From Rickettsiales bacterium (lineage in GTDB: Bacteria > Pseudomonadota > Alphaproteobacteria > G027485855), in NCBI GenBank assembly GCA_027485855.1, contig JAIXQD010000030.1:186001-250000 (forward strand): a stretch of DNA of 64,000 bases, in the 5' to 3' direction. Below are positions 35,114 through 43,130 of this stretch, in pieces. The position numbers were made by a program, and so were the translations under genes. How positions within the stretch are numbered: the first letter of the stretch is position 1; the number at the start of each line of letters is the position of its first letter. Below the pieces are notes generated by a model. It ran no database searches, was not told the origin of the DNA, and saw only the letters and a list, made by a program, of their open reading frames with translations.

Positions 35114-36469
35114 AATAATGCTGGCGCGTAAGCCGCCCATAGCACTTTGATTAAGGGCAATATCGCCGCCATGCATGCGGGCAATATCGCGGGCAATGGT
35201 CAGACCAAGGCCAACCCCGCCACTGCCGGGGCTGCGGGCGGCATCAAGCCTGGTGAAGGCTTTAAATACTTGCTCATGCTGCTCGGCCGCAATGCCTGGG
35301 CCATCATCATCCAGATGAATTTGCACAGTGTGGCCGACAATTTCGACCGATAGTTTAGCGTGCGTGGCATAGCGCAACGCATTGCCAATTAAATTATCAA
35401 GGCAGCGGCGCAGCGCAAAGGGCCGTGCCGAAAGATTGATATTGGCCGGCGCTTCAAGCTGCAAGGTGCGGCCTTGTCGGGCGGCTTGCTGTACGGCCTC
35501 TTGCAACAGTTTGGGTAAATCAATTTGTTGAATGCGCTCTTCTACTTCGCCACGGGCAAAATCAAGATAGGCATCACACATTTGCTGCATTTCCTGCACG
35601 TCGCTTTTTAGCCCTTCGGCTGCGCTTTTTAGCCCTTCGGTGGCGGGGCTGCTGTTTATTAGCTCAAGCTGCAATTTCATGCGGGTGAGGGGTGTGCGTA
35701 AATCATGTGAGATACCCGCCAGCATGGCGGTGCGTTGGCTAATTTGCCGGCGGATACGGTCACGCATCACTAAAAAAGCCACGGCCGCACGCCGCACTTC
35801 AAGCGCGCCCTCGGGCTTAAAATGCAATGCTTCTTGGTTGCGGCCAAAGGCCTCGGCGGCATCGGCCAAGCGATGAATCGGCCGAATTTGATTGCGCAAA
35901 AAAACTATCGCCACAGCAAAAAGCGTGAGCGCGCTGCCCAACATCCAGCCAATAAAAATGGTGCTGGTGGGAGTGTAAAGCCGTCGCTCGGGGCATAAAA
36001 TACGCAATGCCCCTTGCGGGAGTTGCACGTCAATGCCAATCCATTCAGGGGCGGCATTGCGGTCGATATTAAATTTGAGCGGTGCGTCATTTTTGGGCAG
36101 GCGCTCTTGGAGCGCTTGCTGCAACATGGTTTCGGCCAAGGTGCCGCGGCTGGCTTTGGCGGGGGCGATTTGTGCTTGCGGCTCAAACCGAATTTGAAAA
36201 TCAGTGGCGCTGGCAATATTGGCCAAGGCCGCGCCTTGCTCGGTAGCGTTGCTGCTGCGTGTAACGGCATCAACCACAAGCCGCACTTCGCCTGCAACCG
36301 CCACCGCTAAACGATTAGATACAGTCGTCCAGTGGCGGTCGTAAAAAACAAAAGTCGCCACGGTTTGTGCGAGCACCAGCGGCACCAGCAAAATCATCAC
36401 GGTGCGGCCAAACAAAGTGCGTGGCAAAAAGCGCTTCGACCAAAGCAGGGTTGGTGCAAAGAGGCTCAT
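35096..36469 (-). CDS. Sensor histidine kinase (EnvZ/RisS-like)
   Basis: Membrane sensor kinase of 457 residues. It has TM1 at about 22-43, a periplasmic domain to about 168, TM2 at about 170-190, a HAMP linker, and the phosphoacceptor AGISHDLRTPLTRMKLQLEL (His255). The ATP-binding boxes are RRCLDNLIGNALRYA, IHLDDDGPGIA and GGVGLGLTIARDIARMHGG. A duplication (EGLKSAAEGLKSD) sits in the dimerisation helix region, from an 18-bp DNA repeat near 35605-35640. It is coupled to the regulator gene by ATGA. The signal is unknown. Confidence 0.92.
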   Translation of the reverse strand: MSLFAPTLLWSKRFLPRTLFGRTVMILLVPLVLAQTVATFVFYDRHWTTVSNRLAVAVAGEVRLVVDAVTRSSNATEQGAALANIASATDFQIRFEPQAQIAPAKASRGTLAETMLQQALQERLPKNDAPLKFNIDRNAAPEWIGIDVQLPQGALRILCPERRLYTPTSTIFIGWMLGSALTLFAVAIVFLRNQIRPIHRLADAAEAFGRNQEALHFKPEGALEVRRAAVAFLVMRDRIRRQISQRTAMLAGISHDLRTPLTRMKLQLELINSSPATEGLKSAAEGLKSDVQEMQQMCDAYLDFARGEVEERIQQIDLPKLLQEAVQQAARQGRTLQLEAPANINLSARPFALRRCLDNLIGNALRYATHAKLSVEIVGHTVQIHLDDDGPGIAAEQHEQVFKAFTRLDAARSPGSGGVGLGLTIARDIARMHGGDIALNQSAMGGLRASIILPADM

Positions 36470-37161
36470 TCGGCATCCGCATAAAGCACATAACCCTCAC
36501 CGCGCACCGTTTGTAAATAGCGTGGCGTTTTGGGGTCGGTTTCTAATTTACGCCGCAGACGGGTGATTTGCACATCAATGGCGCGCACATCGCCGCGGCT
36601 TTTAGATAAATCGGCCAATTGCTCGCGGGTGAGGGGTTGGCCTAAATTTTCGGTGAGGATACGCAGCAAGTTGCTTTCGGCGGTGGTGAGTTTTTGTGTG
36701 TGCGCGCCATCTTCAAGCAGGCCCAAGCTTGCGGCAAATTGCCAGCGACCAAAGCGCAGCCTTGGGGCTTCGCGCCGCAGCTTGGCCACACGGCGCAAAA
36801 TGGCTTGCAAGCGCAGCAGCAATTCACGCGGCTCGAAGGGCTTGGGCAGATAATCATCGGCGCCTGCTTCAAGGCCGGCAATGCGGTCGGGGGCGTCGCC
36901 CATGGCGGTGAGCAGCAACACCGGCAAGGTGCCTTGGCTGCGAATAAAGCGCGTTAAACTTAGGCCGTCTTCTTTGGGCATCATCACATCGCACACGGCT
37001 GCATCAAATTGAAAGAGCGGCAGCAAGGCGCGTGCATCGGCGGCATTGGCGGCGGTGCTCACTAAAAATTGTTGCTCGCGCAGATAGCTGGCCAAAAGCT
37101 CGCGCAGGCGCGGGTCGTCGTCAATGACCAGCAAATGCGGCTGTTGCAAAAAATCATTCAT
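36466..37161 (-). CDS. OmpR-family response regulator
   Basis: A 231-residue regulator. The receiver domain has the acidic pocket VIDDDPRLRELL, phosphoacceptor Asp58 in AAVCDVMMPKEDGLSLTR, and PVLLLTAMGDAPDRIAGLEA with GADDYLPKPFEP. The winged-helix output domain has LTREQLADLSKSRGDVRAID and VQITRLRRKLETDPKTPRYL. It pairs with the overlapping histidine kinase gene. A 10-codon leader ORF made by a start-region duplication overlaps its ATG. Confidence 0.94.
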   Translation of the reverse strand: MNDFLQQPHLLVIDDDPRLRELLASYLREQQFLVSTAANAADARALLPLFQFDAAVCDVMMPKEDGLSLTRFIRSQGTLPVLLLTAMGDAPDRIAGLEAGADDYLPKPFEPRELLLRLQAILRRVAKLRREAPRLRFGRWQFAASLGLLEDGAHTQKLTTAESNLLRILTENLGQPLTREQLADLSKSRGDVRAIDVQITRLRRKLETDPKTPRYLQTVRGEGYVLYADAE

Positions 37162-37190
37162 AGTATTTCATTCATGGGCATTTCATTCAT
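37158..37190 (-). other. 10-codon leader ORF overlapping the response regulator start
   Basis: Minus strand: ATGAATGAAAT occurs twice (starting 37190 and 37175) and ATGAATGA once more at the gene start (37161). The first ATG opens a 10-codon frame (MNEMPMNEIL) whose TGA (37160-37158) overlaps the regulator ATG as ATGA. The reading is exact; a role in translation is inferred. Confidence 0.5.
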
Positions 37191-37359
37191 GGGCACTTTA
37201 TAGGTGTTTTTATGCTGCAACGCAAAGAGGCTTATATTTATCTTGCGTGCGCTGGCACTTTTTTGCAATCTGCACCGCTTGATTTGTGCGCCGCACATTA
37301 GCGACAATGAATATTCAATTTAACCTGCGCATTTACTGGCGCACCCCAAAGGAGCCACT

Positions 37360-38256
37360 ATGACTTTGCTGCCCTATGATGATCGCGATGGCTTAATCTG
37401 GCTTGATGGCCAAATGGTGCAGTGGCGTGAGGCAAAAATTCATGTGCTCACCCACGGCTTGCATTATGCCAGCGCGGTGTTTGAGGGCGAGCGCGCTTAT
37501 GGCGGGCGTATTTTTAAACTGCATGAGCACAGCCAGCGTTTGATTAAATCGGCCGAAATTATGGGCATGATTGTGCCCTACACCGCCGAACAAATCGACG
37601 AGGCCTGCAATGCGGTGCTGGCGGCCAATAAGCATGTTGATGCCTATGTGCGGCCCGTCGTGTGGCGTGGCGCCGAGCAAATGGGTGTGTCGGCACCTAA
37701 AACCAAAATTCACCTCGCCATCGCCACTTGGACCGATTGGGTGCATTATTTTAATGCCGAAGCAAAAATGCGTGGCCTGAAACTCACTTGGGCCAAATGG
37801 GCGCGGCCAGCACCCAACACGGCGCCCACAGCGGCAAAGGCTGTTGGCAATTATGGTATTGCCACTTTATGTAAACATGCGGCCGAGGCTGAAGGCTGCA
37901 ATGACGCGCTGATGCTGGATTGGCGCGGCCAAGTGGCCGAGGCCACCGGCGCCAATTTCTTTATGGTGAAGGATGGCAAATTACACACGCCCATCCCCGA
38001 ATGCTTTTTGGATGGTATCACCCGCCAAACCGTGATTGAGCTGGCGCGGCAGCGTAATATCACCGTGGTTGAGCGGGCGATTTGGCCGGATGAACTCAAA
38101 ACCGCCGATGAGATGTTTTTAACCGGCACCGCGGCTGAAATAGCCCCCATCACCCAATTGGGCGAGTGGAGCTATAAGGTGGGCACACTTACGCAAGCCC
38201 TTATGAGCGATTACAGCAATTTGGTGCGGGCGCATCAGGGCAGTGCGGCGGCATAA
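37360..38256 (+). CDS. ilvE: Branched-chain amino acid aminotransferase
   Basis: PLP-dependent class IV aminotransferase making leucine, isoleucine and valine from their keto acids. It shows GLIWLDGQMVQWREAKIHVL, THGLHYASAVFEGERAYGG, the PLP lysine in TAAKAVGNYGIATLCKHAAE (Lys160), GQVAEATGANFFMVKDGKLH and the C-terminal EMFLTGTAAEIAPITQLG. It has 298 residues, as usual. AAAGGAG precedes the ATG. It is divergent from the two-component system, with about 200 bp between. Confidence 0.95.
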   Translation: MTLLPYDDRDGLIWLDGQMVQWREAKIHVLTHGLHYASAVFEGERAYGGRIFKLHEHSQRLIKSAEIMGMIVPYTAEQIDEACNAVLAANKHVDAYVRPVVWRGAEQMGVSAPKTKIHLAIATWTDWVHYFNAEAKMRGLKLTWAKWARPAPNTAPTAAKAVGNYGIATLCKHAAEAEGCNDALMLDWRGQVAEATGANFFMVKDGKLHTPIPECFLDGITRQTVIELARQRNITVVERAIWPDELKTADEMFLTGTAAEIAPITQLGEWSYKVGTLTQALMSDYSNLVRAHQGSAAA

Positions 38257-38306
38257 ATCTTTGCGGCTTTAAGCATTTTGCCATAAAAGCTCTATTAGGG
38301 TGTGGT

Positions 38307-39260
38307 ATGGCAAAAATCTCTCAATCGCTGCGTTATATATATTTGGGCTTTTCGGTTGCTGTGCTATCGGCCTGCACGGCGGTGGGCCTGTGGGCGGTGA
38401 ATAGCCCGGCTATTTTGGGCGGCGGCTATTCTATCGAGACGCGGGCTTATGGCCCGCTGGCTATACAAAGACTCGATATTTATTGGCCCGATAATGCCGC
38501 AACAGCAAAAGGCGCGGCAGAGCCCCCCACAGCTAAAGCCCCAGCAGCTAAAGCACCCACACCTAAAGCCCCAACACACAAAGGCCCCACACCTAAAGGT
38601 TTCGTGTTTTTTATACATGGGGGCCGCTGGACCGAGGGCAAAAAAGAAGATTATCGTTTTATCGGCGCCTATTTTGCCCAACAGGGCTATGTGGTTATTA
38701 TTCCTAACTACCGTAAATATCCGCAAGTGAAGTTCCCTGAATTAGTCGATGACGCAGCCAAAGCCTTGGCCTATGCCAGCACGCATATTGATGGGGTGTC
38801 GCAACATAGACTGCATCTTATGGGGCATTCATCGGGTGCGCATGTGGGGGCGCTGCTTGCGGCCGATGCGCGCTATTTGGCCCGCGAAGGCAAAAAAGTA
38901 AATGATGTTATTGCCAGTTTTGTAGGCATTGCTGGCCCTTATGCCTTTACGCCCGACGCGCCAGATTTAATTGATATGTTTGGCCCGCCCGAAAAATATC
39001 CGCAGATGCAAGCCAGCAATTTTATTGATGGCACCGAACCCGCCATGTTGCTGCTGTGGGGACAGAAAGATAATCTGGTGGGCACAATCAATATTGAAAA
39101 AATGCAAGCGGCGATAAACAGCAAGCACGGCAAAGCCACGATTATCAGCTACCCCGCGCTTGATCATGTTAGCCTTATCAGCACATTTTCTAAATTGGGG
39201 CCAAAGTCAGATTTGCCGCAAGATGTTTTAAATTTTATCGCGGCACATAAAACGCCATGA
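38307..39260 (+). CDS. Putative alpha/beta-hydrolase lipoprotein
   Basis: A 317-residue alpha/beta-hydrolase of the carboxylesterase / HSL-like type. The N-terminus has a hydrophobic segment ending VAVLSAC, a plausible lipobox (Cys23), so it may be membrane anchored. After a low-complexity Ala/Pro/Lys pentapeptide stretch (about 76-97, units like KAPTP), the fold shows the oxyanion loop FFIHGGRW, the nucleophile LMGHSSGAHVGAL (Ser175), a late aspartate (LLLWGQKDNLVG) and a histidine (YPALDHVSLI). The substrate is unknown. The stop overlaps the DUF4345 gene by ATGA. Confidence 0.8.
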   Translation: MAKISQSLRYIYLGFSVAVLSACTAVGLWAVNSPAILGGGYSIETRAYGPLAIQRLDIYWPDNAATAKGAAEPPTAKAPAAKAPTPKAPTHKGPTPKGFVFFIHGGRWTEGKKEDYRFIGAYFAQQGYVVIIPNYRKYPQVKFPELVDDAAKALAYASTHIDGVSQHRLHLMGHSSGAHVGALLAADARYLAREGKKVNDVIASFVGIAGPYAFTPDAPDLIDMFGPPEKYPQMQASNFIDGTEPAMLLLWGQKDNLVGTINIEKMQAAINSKHGKATIISYPALDHVSLISTFSKLGPKSDLPQDVLNFIAAHKTP

Positions 39261-39670
39261 GGGCTCAATATTTTGCCCGTGGTCATTTAATGAAGCGCGC
39301 TTTGCAAGGGGCGATTTTGCTGTGTGGGTGTGTGCCGGTTTTAGCGGGTGGCTTTGGCCTACTAATGGGCACTGGTTTTTTATCGGCCACAGCAGATATT
39401 TTGCTGAATAGCCATTTCCGTTATTTGTCGGGGCTGTTATTGATGATTGGCCTGCTATTTTGGAGCCTTGTGCCACACATCGAACAACGCGGCACAGCCA
39501 TGCGTTTGCTGACTGCCATTGTGTTTGTTGGTGGTTTGGCACGGCTTTATGGCGTGCTGGTGGGCGATGCGCTTACGCATTTTGTGCTATTCGCCCTTGC
39601 TATGGAGCTGTGCGTTACGCCATTGCTGTGCTGCTGGCAATGGCGCGTGGCGCGCTTTTATCGGCCTTAA
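39257..39670 (+). CDS. DUF4345-type small membrane protein
   Basis: A 137-residue protein with four hydrophobic helices. The central LLNSHFRYLSGLLLMIGLLF and VPHIEQRGTAMRLLTAIVFV followed by GGLARL match the DUF4345 pattern (from memory). Function is unknown. The ATG at 39257 overlaps the hydrolase stop (ATGA); the ATG at 39290 (MKRALQGAILL) is an alternative that looks like a more natural N-terminus. Confidence 0.7.
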   Translation: MRAQYFARGHLMKRALQGAILLCGCVPVLAGGFGLLMGTGFLSATADILLNSHFRYLSGLLLMIGLLFWSLVPHIEQRGTAMRLLTAIVFVGGLARLYGVLVGDALTHFVLFALAMELCVTPLLCCWQWRVARFYRP

Positions 39671-39688
39671 ATAAAGTAAATTGTCACT

Positions 39689-39712
39689 AGGCGCTTTCGC
39701 CTTTAAGCGCCT
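39689..39712. repeat. Perfect inverted repeat between convergent genes
   Basis: AGGCGCTT (39689-39696) and AAGCGCCT (39705-39712) are exact complements around an 8-nt loop, spanning the stop codon of the last paralogue gene. Without a T run on either side it is not a standard terminator. Related, less perfect versions sit at the other paralogue boundaries (about 40398, 41168 and 41890). Confidence 0.7.
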
Positions 39713-40386
39713 TCACCGGGGGCGGCCCCAGGGAGGCGCACTGTCACGCGCTTGTCACCAATAGTGCTGCGCGCTGGCCGGATGGCTGGCTCTATAACGG
39801 GTGCAGCAACAGCAATGGGTGCGGCTAATTGTGCGGGCTCGGCCTTTGCTTTTTGTGCTGCTTTTGCGGCGGCTTTTTCTGCTGCTTTTTCTGCTGCGGG
39901 GGCTTGCTTTTCTTGCGCCAGCACGGGGTTGCCAAACACAAGCTTAATGGGCGCAGTAATAGTTTGTACAAATGCTTGTTTGAGGCTGTCGGAACCTTCG
40001 GCGGCTTTCATGCTATTTTTAACCACAAAACTAATTGGCCATAAAAGCGGTGAAGCGATCGGCGCAAAGAGCAAGAAGCCAGTTAAAAAAGCCTGCCCTT
40101 TGTTATTTTTGTAGGAGATATTTTCAATTTTATTCTCTTCCCATTTATAAAAATCTGATGAATTCTCATCTGCTATAGCTCCTCGAAGGAGGCCTAACAC
40201 TACTGCGCCAAAGCCGACACCCAAACCCCATAAGGGTAAGCCCGCTATAAAGGCCAGTGCCAGCCCTGCCAAAAGCGGCACGCCAAGCCAGCCAAAAAAG
40301 ATACCAGCGGTGACACCATTATCGGCTGTTTTAGCTAATTGCTTTAGCCAATCTTCTTTGCTGATAGTTTGTGCGTGGTCGCTCAT
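39703..40386 (-). CDS. Tandem membrane paralogue 1 of 4, unknown function
   Basis: A 227-residue protein. It opens TISKEDWLKQLAKTADNGVT, has a two-helix hydrophobic hairpin (about 26-68), then YKWEENKIENISYKNNKGQA, a third helix GFLLFAPIASPLLWPISFVV, and NPVLAQEKQAPAAEKAAEKA. A linker rich in alanine, lysine and proline leads to the shared tail RSTIGDKRVTVRLPGAAPGE. No signal peptide or known domain. It is last in the minus-strand operon and convergent with the DUF4345 gene (32-bp gap). Confidence 0.75.
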   Translation of the reverse strand: MSDHAQTISKEDWLKQLAKTADNGVTAGIFFGWLGVPLLAGLALAFIAGLPLWGLGVGFGAVVLGLLRGAIADENSSDFYKWEENKIENISYKNNKGQAFLTGFLLFAPIASPLLWPISFVVKNSMKAAEGSDSLKQAFVQTITAPIKLVFGNPVLAQEKQAPAAEKAAEKAAAKAAQKAKAEPAQLAAPIAVAAPVIEPAIRPARSTIGDKRVTVRLPGAAPGEGA

Positions 40387-40411
40387 GGGTGCTCCTTAAG
40401 CGCTTTCGCTT

Positions 40412-41155
40412 TTATGCGCCTTCACCGGGGGCGGCCCCAGGGAGGCGCACTGTAACGCCTTTATTGCCAATGGTGCTGCGGGCTGGGCGGATGGGCGGTT
40501 CGCTTATAACAGGCGCGGCAACAGCAATGGCAGGTGCGGCCAATGTGGTGGCAGGTGCAGTTGTGTCAGGCACTGCAATTTGCATGGGCGCTAATTTTGC
40601 TTTTTGTGCGGCTTTTGCGGCCGCTTCGGCTTGCTTGCGCTCTTGCGCAATGGGGCTGGTAAAAATATTGGCCGCCATGGCTTTTATGCCAGCTAAAAAA
40701 CTGGTTTTAGCATTGCCAGCATTTTCGGCGGCTTTCATGTTGCCTTTAATAATAAAACTCGCTGGCCATAATAAGGGCGATGCCACGGGCAAGCACAGCA
40801 GCAGGCCAATAAAAAACGCCTCAAATTTATTACGTTCAGGGTTGAGGTTATCAATTTTCTTTTCTTCCCATACCAGAAAACGTTGAGGCTCCCCACGAGA
40901 CTTGCGTCCTTCGTCAGCACTTACTTGGGCCATAGCGCTGAAGGCACCAAGCAGAGCGCTGCCAAAGCCAAGAAGGAGGCCCGCCCCCGGCAGGCCAAAA
41001 ACTAAACCCAAGGTGAGACCAGCTAAAATCGGCACAGCAATCAGCCCTATAAGCAGCCCGGTCACGGCACCACTGGTAGCAACTTTTGCTAACTCTTCTT
41101 GCCACGCTTTTGCTTTATCGCTGGTGGGGGCGCTATTTGCGGTGGTGTTGCTCAT
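40412..41155 (-). CDS. Tandem membrane paralogue 2 of 4, unknown function
   Basis: A 247-residue protein, the most divergent of the four. The N-terminus (KAWQEELAKVATSGAVTGLL) leads into a helical hairpin. Then come VWEEKKIDNLNPERNKFEAF, a third helix (LLLCLPVASPLLWPASFIIK) and MKAAENAGNAKTSFLAG. The C-terminal linker ends in the same tail, RSTIGNKGVTVRLPGAAPGE. The 25-nt gap to the gene upstream contains an AAGGAG site and repeats the boundary sequence seen between the other copies. Confidence 0.75.
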   Translation of the reverse strand: MSNTTANSAPTSDKAKAWQEELAKVATSGAVTGLLIGLIAVPILAGLTLGLVFGLPGAGLLLGFGSALLGAFSAMAQVSADEGRKSRGEPQRFLVWEEKKIDNLNPERNKFEAFFIGLLLCLPVASPLLWPASFIIKGNMKAAENAGNAKTSFLAGIKAMAANIFTSPIAQERKQAEAAAKAAQKAKLAPMQIAVPDTTAPATTLAAPAIAVAAPVISEPPIRPARSTIGNKGVTVRLPGAAPGEGA

Positions 41156-41180
41156 CTTTGCTCCTTATGCGCTTTCACCT

Positions 41181-41876
41181 TTATGCGCCTTCACCAGGCG
41201 CGGCCCCAGGGAGGCGCACTGTCACGCGGTTATTGCCAATGGTGCTGCGCGCTGGGCGGATGGGCAGCTCGGCAATAACCGGTGCGGCAACAGCAATGGC
41301 GGGTGCGGGCGTATCGGTTGTGGTAATTTGCACGGGCTCGGCTTTTGCTAATTCTGCAGCTTTTTCTGCGGCGGCGGCTTGTTTCTCTTGCGCCAGTACG
41401 GGGTTGCCAAAAAGCGTTTTGCCAACCGTGCTGATGCCGAGAATGGGTGCAGTAATGGTTTGTGCGGCCGCTTGTTTTAAACTGCTAGAATTTTCTGTGG
41501 CCTTCATGCTGTTTTTAACAATAAAACTGATTGGCCATAAAAGGGGTGAAAGGGCAGGGGCATGCAGTAAGAAGCCAGTTAGGTAAGCCTGCGTTCTGTT
41601 TTTTTTGTACGAAATATTTTTAACTTTATCACTTTCCCATTTATAAAAACCTTGCCGGTTTGCTAGTAACATGCCCAGGCTACCTAATAGAACAGCGCCA
41701 ACACCGATGTTCAAAGCCAATCCGGGCAGGCCCGCAACAAAAGCCAGTGCCAGCCCCACCACAAGCGGCAAGCCAAGCCAACCAAACGCCAGGCCATGCA
41801 TCGAACCATCTTCGGCAATTTTGGCTAATTTTTTTTGCCAATCTTCTTTGCTGATAGTTTGTTCTGGGTCGCTCAT
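41181..41876 (-). CDS. Tandem membrane paralogue 3 of 4, unknown function
   Basis: A 231-residue protein. It has TISKEDWQKKLAKIAEDGSM, a hydrophobic hairpin (GWLGLPLVVGLALAFVAGLP and on), then YKWESDKVKNISYKKNRTQA and a third helix GFLLHAPALSPLLWPISFIV. VGKTLFGNPVLAQEKQAAAA follows, with a shorter alanine linker and the tail RSTIGNNRVTVRLPGAAPGE. Close to copies 1 and 4 at the DNA level, which suggests recent duplication or gene conversion. Confidence 0.75.
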   Translation of the reverse strand: MSDPEQTISKEDWQKKLAKIAEDGSMHGLAFGWLGLPLVVGLALAFVAGLPGLALNIGVGAVLLGSLGMLLANRQGFYKWESDKVKNISYKKNRTQAYLTGFLLHAPALSPLLWPISFIVKNSMKATENSSSLKQAAAQTITAPILGISTVGKTLFGNPVLAQEKQAAAAEKAAELAKAEPVQITTTDTPAPAIAVAAPVIAELPIRPARSTIGNNRVTVRLPGAAPGEGA

Positions 41877-41901
41877 GCTTGCTCCTTATGCGCTTTCACC
41901 T

Positions 41902-42555
41902 TTAGGCGCCTTCACCGGGGGCGGCACCCGGCAAGCGCACTGTCACGCGGTTATTGCCAATGGTGCTGCGCGCCGGGCGGACGGGTGCATTTGCGACTGC
42001 TTCTATAACGGGTGCGGCAACAGCAATGGCGGGTGCGGGCAATTGTGCGGGTTCGGCCTTTGCTTTTTGTGCGGCTTTTGCGGCGGCTTTTTCTGCTGCG
42101 GCGGCTTGTTTCTCTTGCGCCAGCACGGGGTTGCCAAACAGATCTTTGCCGGCAGCGACTATGCCGGCTCCTTCGGTAATTTTTATAGTGTTTTTAACCA
42201 CAAAACTTATTGGCCATAACAGGGGCGACAAAACTGGTGCAGCTAACAAGAAACCAGTTAAGTAGGCTTGCACTTTATTTTTTTTGTAAGAGATATTCTC
42301 AATTTTATCTTCTTCCCATTTATAGAAATTTGGACCGTCTGTAAATGGTAGGCGAAAGAGGCCTAAAACAATCGTACCAAGGCCGACACCCACACCCCAT
42401 AAGGGTAAGCCCGCTATAAAGCCCAGTGCCAAACCTGCCAAAAGCGGCACGCCAAGCCAGCCAAACATTGAGCCAGTATCAGCCCCATCTTCGGCAATTT
42501 TGGCTAATTTTTTTTGCCATTCTTCTTTGCTGATAGTTTTTGCTTGGTCGCTCAT
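41902..42555 (-). CDS. Tandem membrane paralogue 4 of 4, unknown function
   Basis: A 217-residue protein. It has TISKEEWQKKLAKIAEDGAD, helices at about 31-50 and 51-70, YKWEEDKIENISYKKNKVQA (about 78-97), a third helix GFLLAAPVLSPLLWPISFVV (101-120), DLFGNPVLAQEKQAAAAEKA, an Ala/Lys/Pro linker and the tail RSTIGNNRVTVRLPGAAPGE. It is the first of the four in transcription order, 11 nt after the 187-residue gene, with AAGGA before its ATG. Both ends of the chain likely face the cytoplasm or periplasm unequally (three helices); orientation cannot be decided. Confidence 0.75.
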   Translation of the reverse strand: MSDQAKTISKEEWQKKLAKIAEDGADTGSMFGWLGVPLLAGLALGFIAGLPLWGVGVGLGTIVLGLFRLPFTDGPNFYKWEEDKIENISYKKNKVQAYLTGFLLAAPVLSPLLWPISFVVKNTIKITEGAGIVAAGKDLFGNPVLAQEKQAAAAEKAAAKAAQKAKAEPAQLPAPAIAVAAPVIEAVANAPVRPARSTIGNNRVTVRLPGAAPGEGA

Positions 42556-42566
42556 GCCACGCTTCC

Positions 42567-43130
42567 TTATGATTGGCTCTCTTGCGGCTCAGATTGTGCA
42601 GCGGTTTTGCTGGCACGTTGCGGCATGTTTTGCTGATTATTGCCAGTGAAGTTTTGGCCGATATATTTTTGGCCGATATATTTTTGGCTGGTGTTTAGTT
42701 GTGCGCGTAGCTCGGCTTCAAGCACGGCAATTTCAAGCATTTTGGGGGTCATGAGCGTTACTCTTGGCGCGCCCATAGTTTCGCGGGCAAAGAGCGTGGC
42801 GGGCAAAAGTGCCGGCGCATAAAATATGCCGCATGCAAAGGCGTAAAATAATGTGGCGATAGTGCCGCGGCCTTCCAGCTTGCTTTCGGCAAAATCGGCC
42901 TCTTGCCATAATTCAATCAGCTGGCAATAGCGCTGCGTTGTGGCGTTGCTCCAAAGGCTGCTGATGCTGATGCCAAAGCAAAGCGCAGCATAAGTCAGCG
43001 CACAAAGGCCCAGCAATGGCATGCTGCCCACTATGCTTGATGCAGCATAAGCAATAACCGCGCAAATCAGCAAATTGCCGGCAAAGGCGCTGGCAAGGGC
43101 GGTGTCTTTAGCGAGATTTTTTTGAGTCAT
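42567..43130 (-). CDS. Three-helix membrane protein related in layout to the tandem paralogues
   Basis: A 187-residue protein of unknown function. Helices at about 13-35 and 38-60 form a hairpin. A polar loop containing LIELWQEADFAESKLEGRGT leads to a third helix (ATLFYAFACGIFYAPALLPA), then a polar tail. The W-x3-D-F motif and the third helix match the position of YKWEEDKI and LLAAPVLSPLLW in the four paralogues. The tail has a 5-residue duplication (KYIGQKYIGQNFTG) encoded by 15-bp repeats near 42655-42690. The ATG overlaps the stop of the gene upstream. Confidence 0.7.
   Translation of the reverse strand: MTQKNLAKDTALASAFAGNLLICAVIAYAASSIVGSMPLLGLCALTYAALCFGISISSLWSNATTQRYCQLIELWQEADFAESKLEGRGTIATLFYAFACGIFYAPALLPATLFARETMGAPRVTLMTPKMLEIAVLEAELRAQLNTSQKYIGQKYIGQNFTGNNQQNMPQRASKTAAQSEPQESQS

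Noticed and set aside
39703-42555. Paralogue array considered as an insertion or integrated element
   Set aside because: No transposase, integrase, terminal repeats or target duplication were found; tandem duplication explains the pattern.
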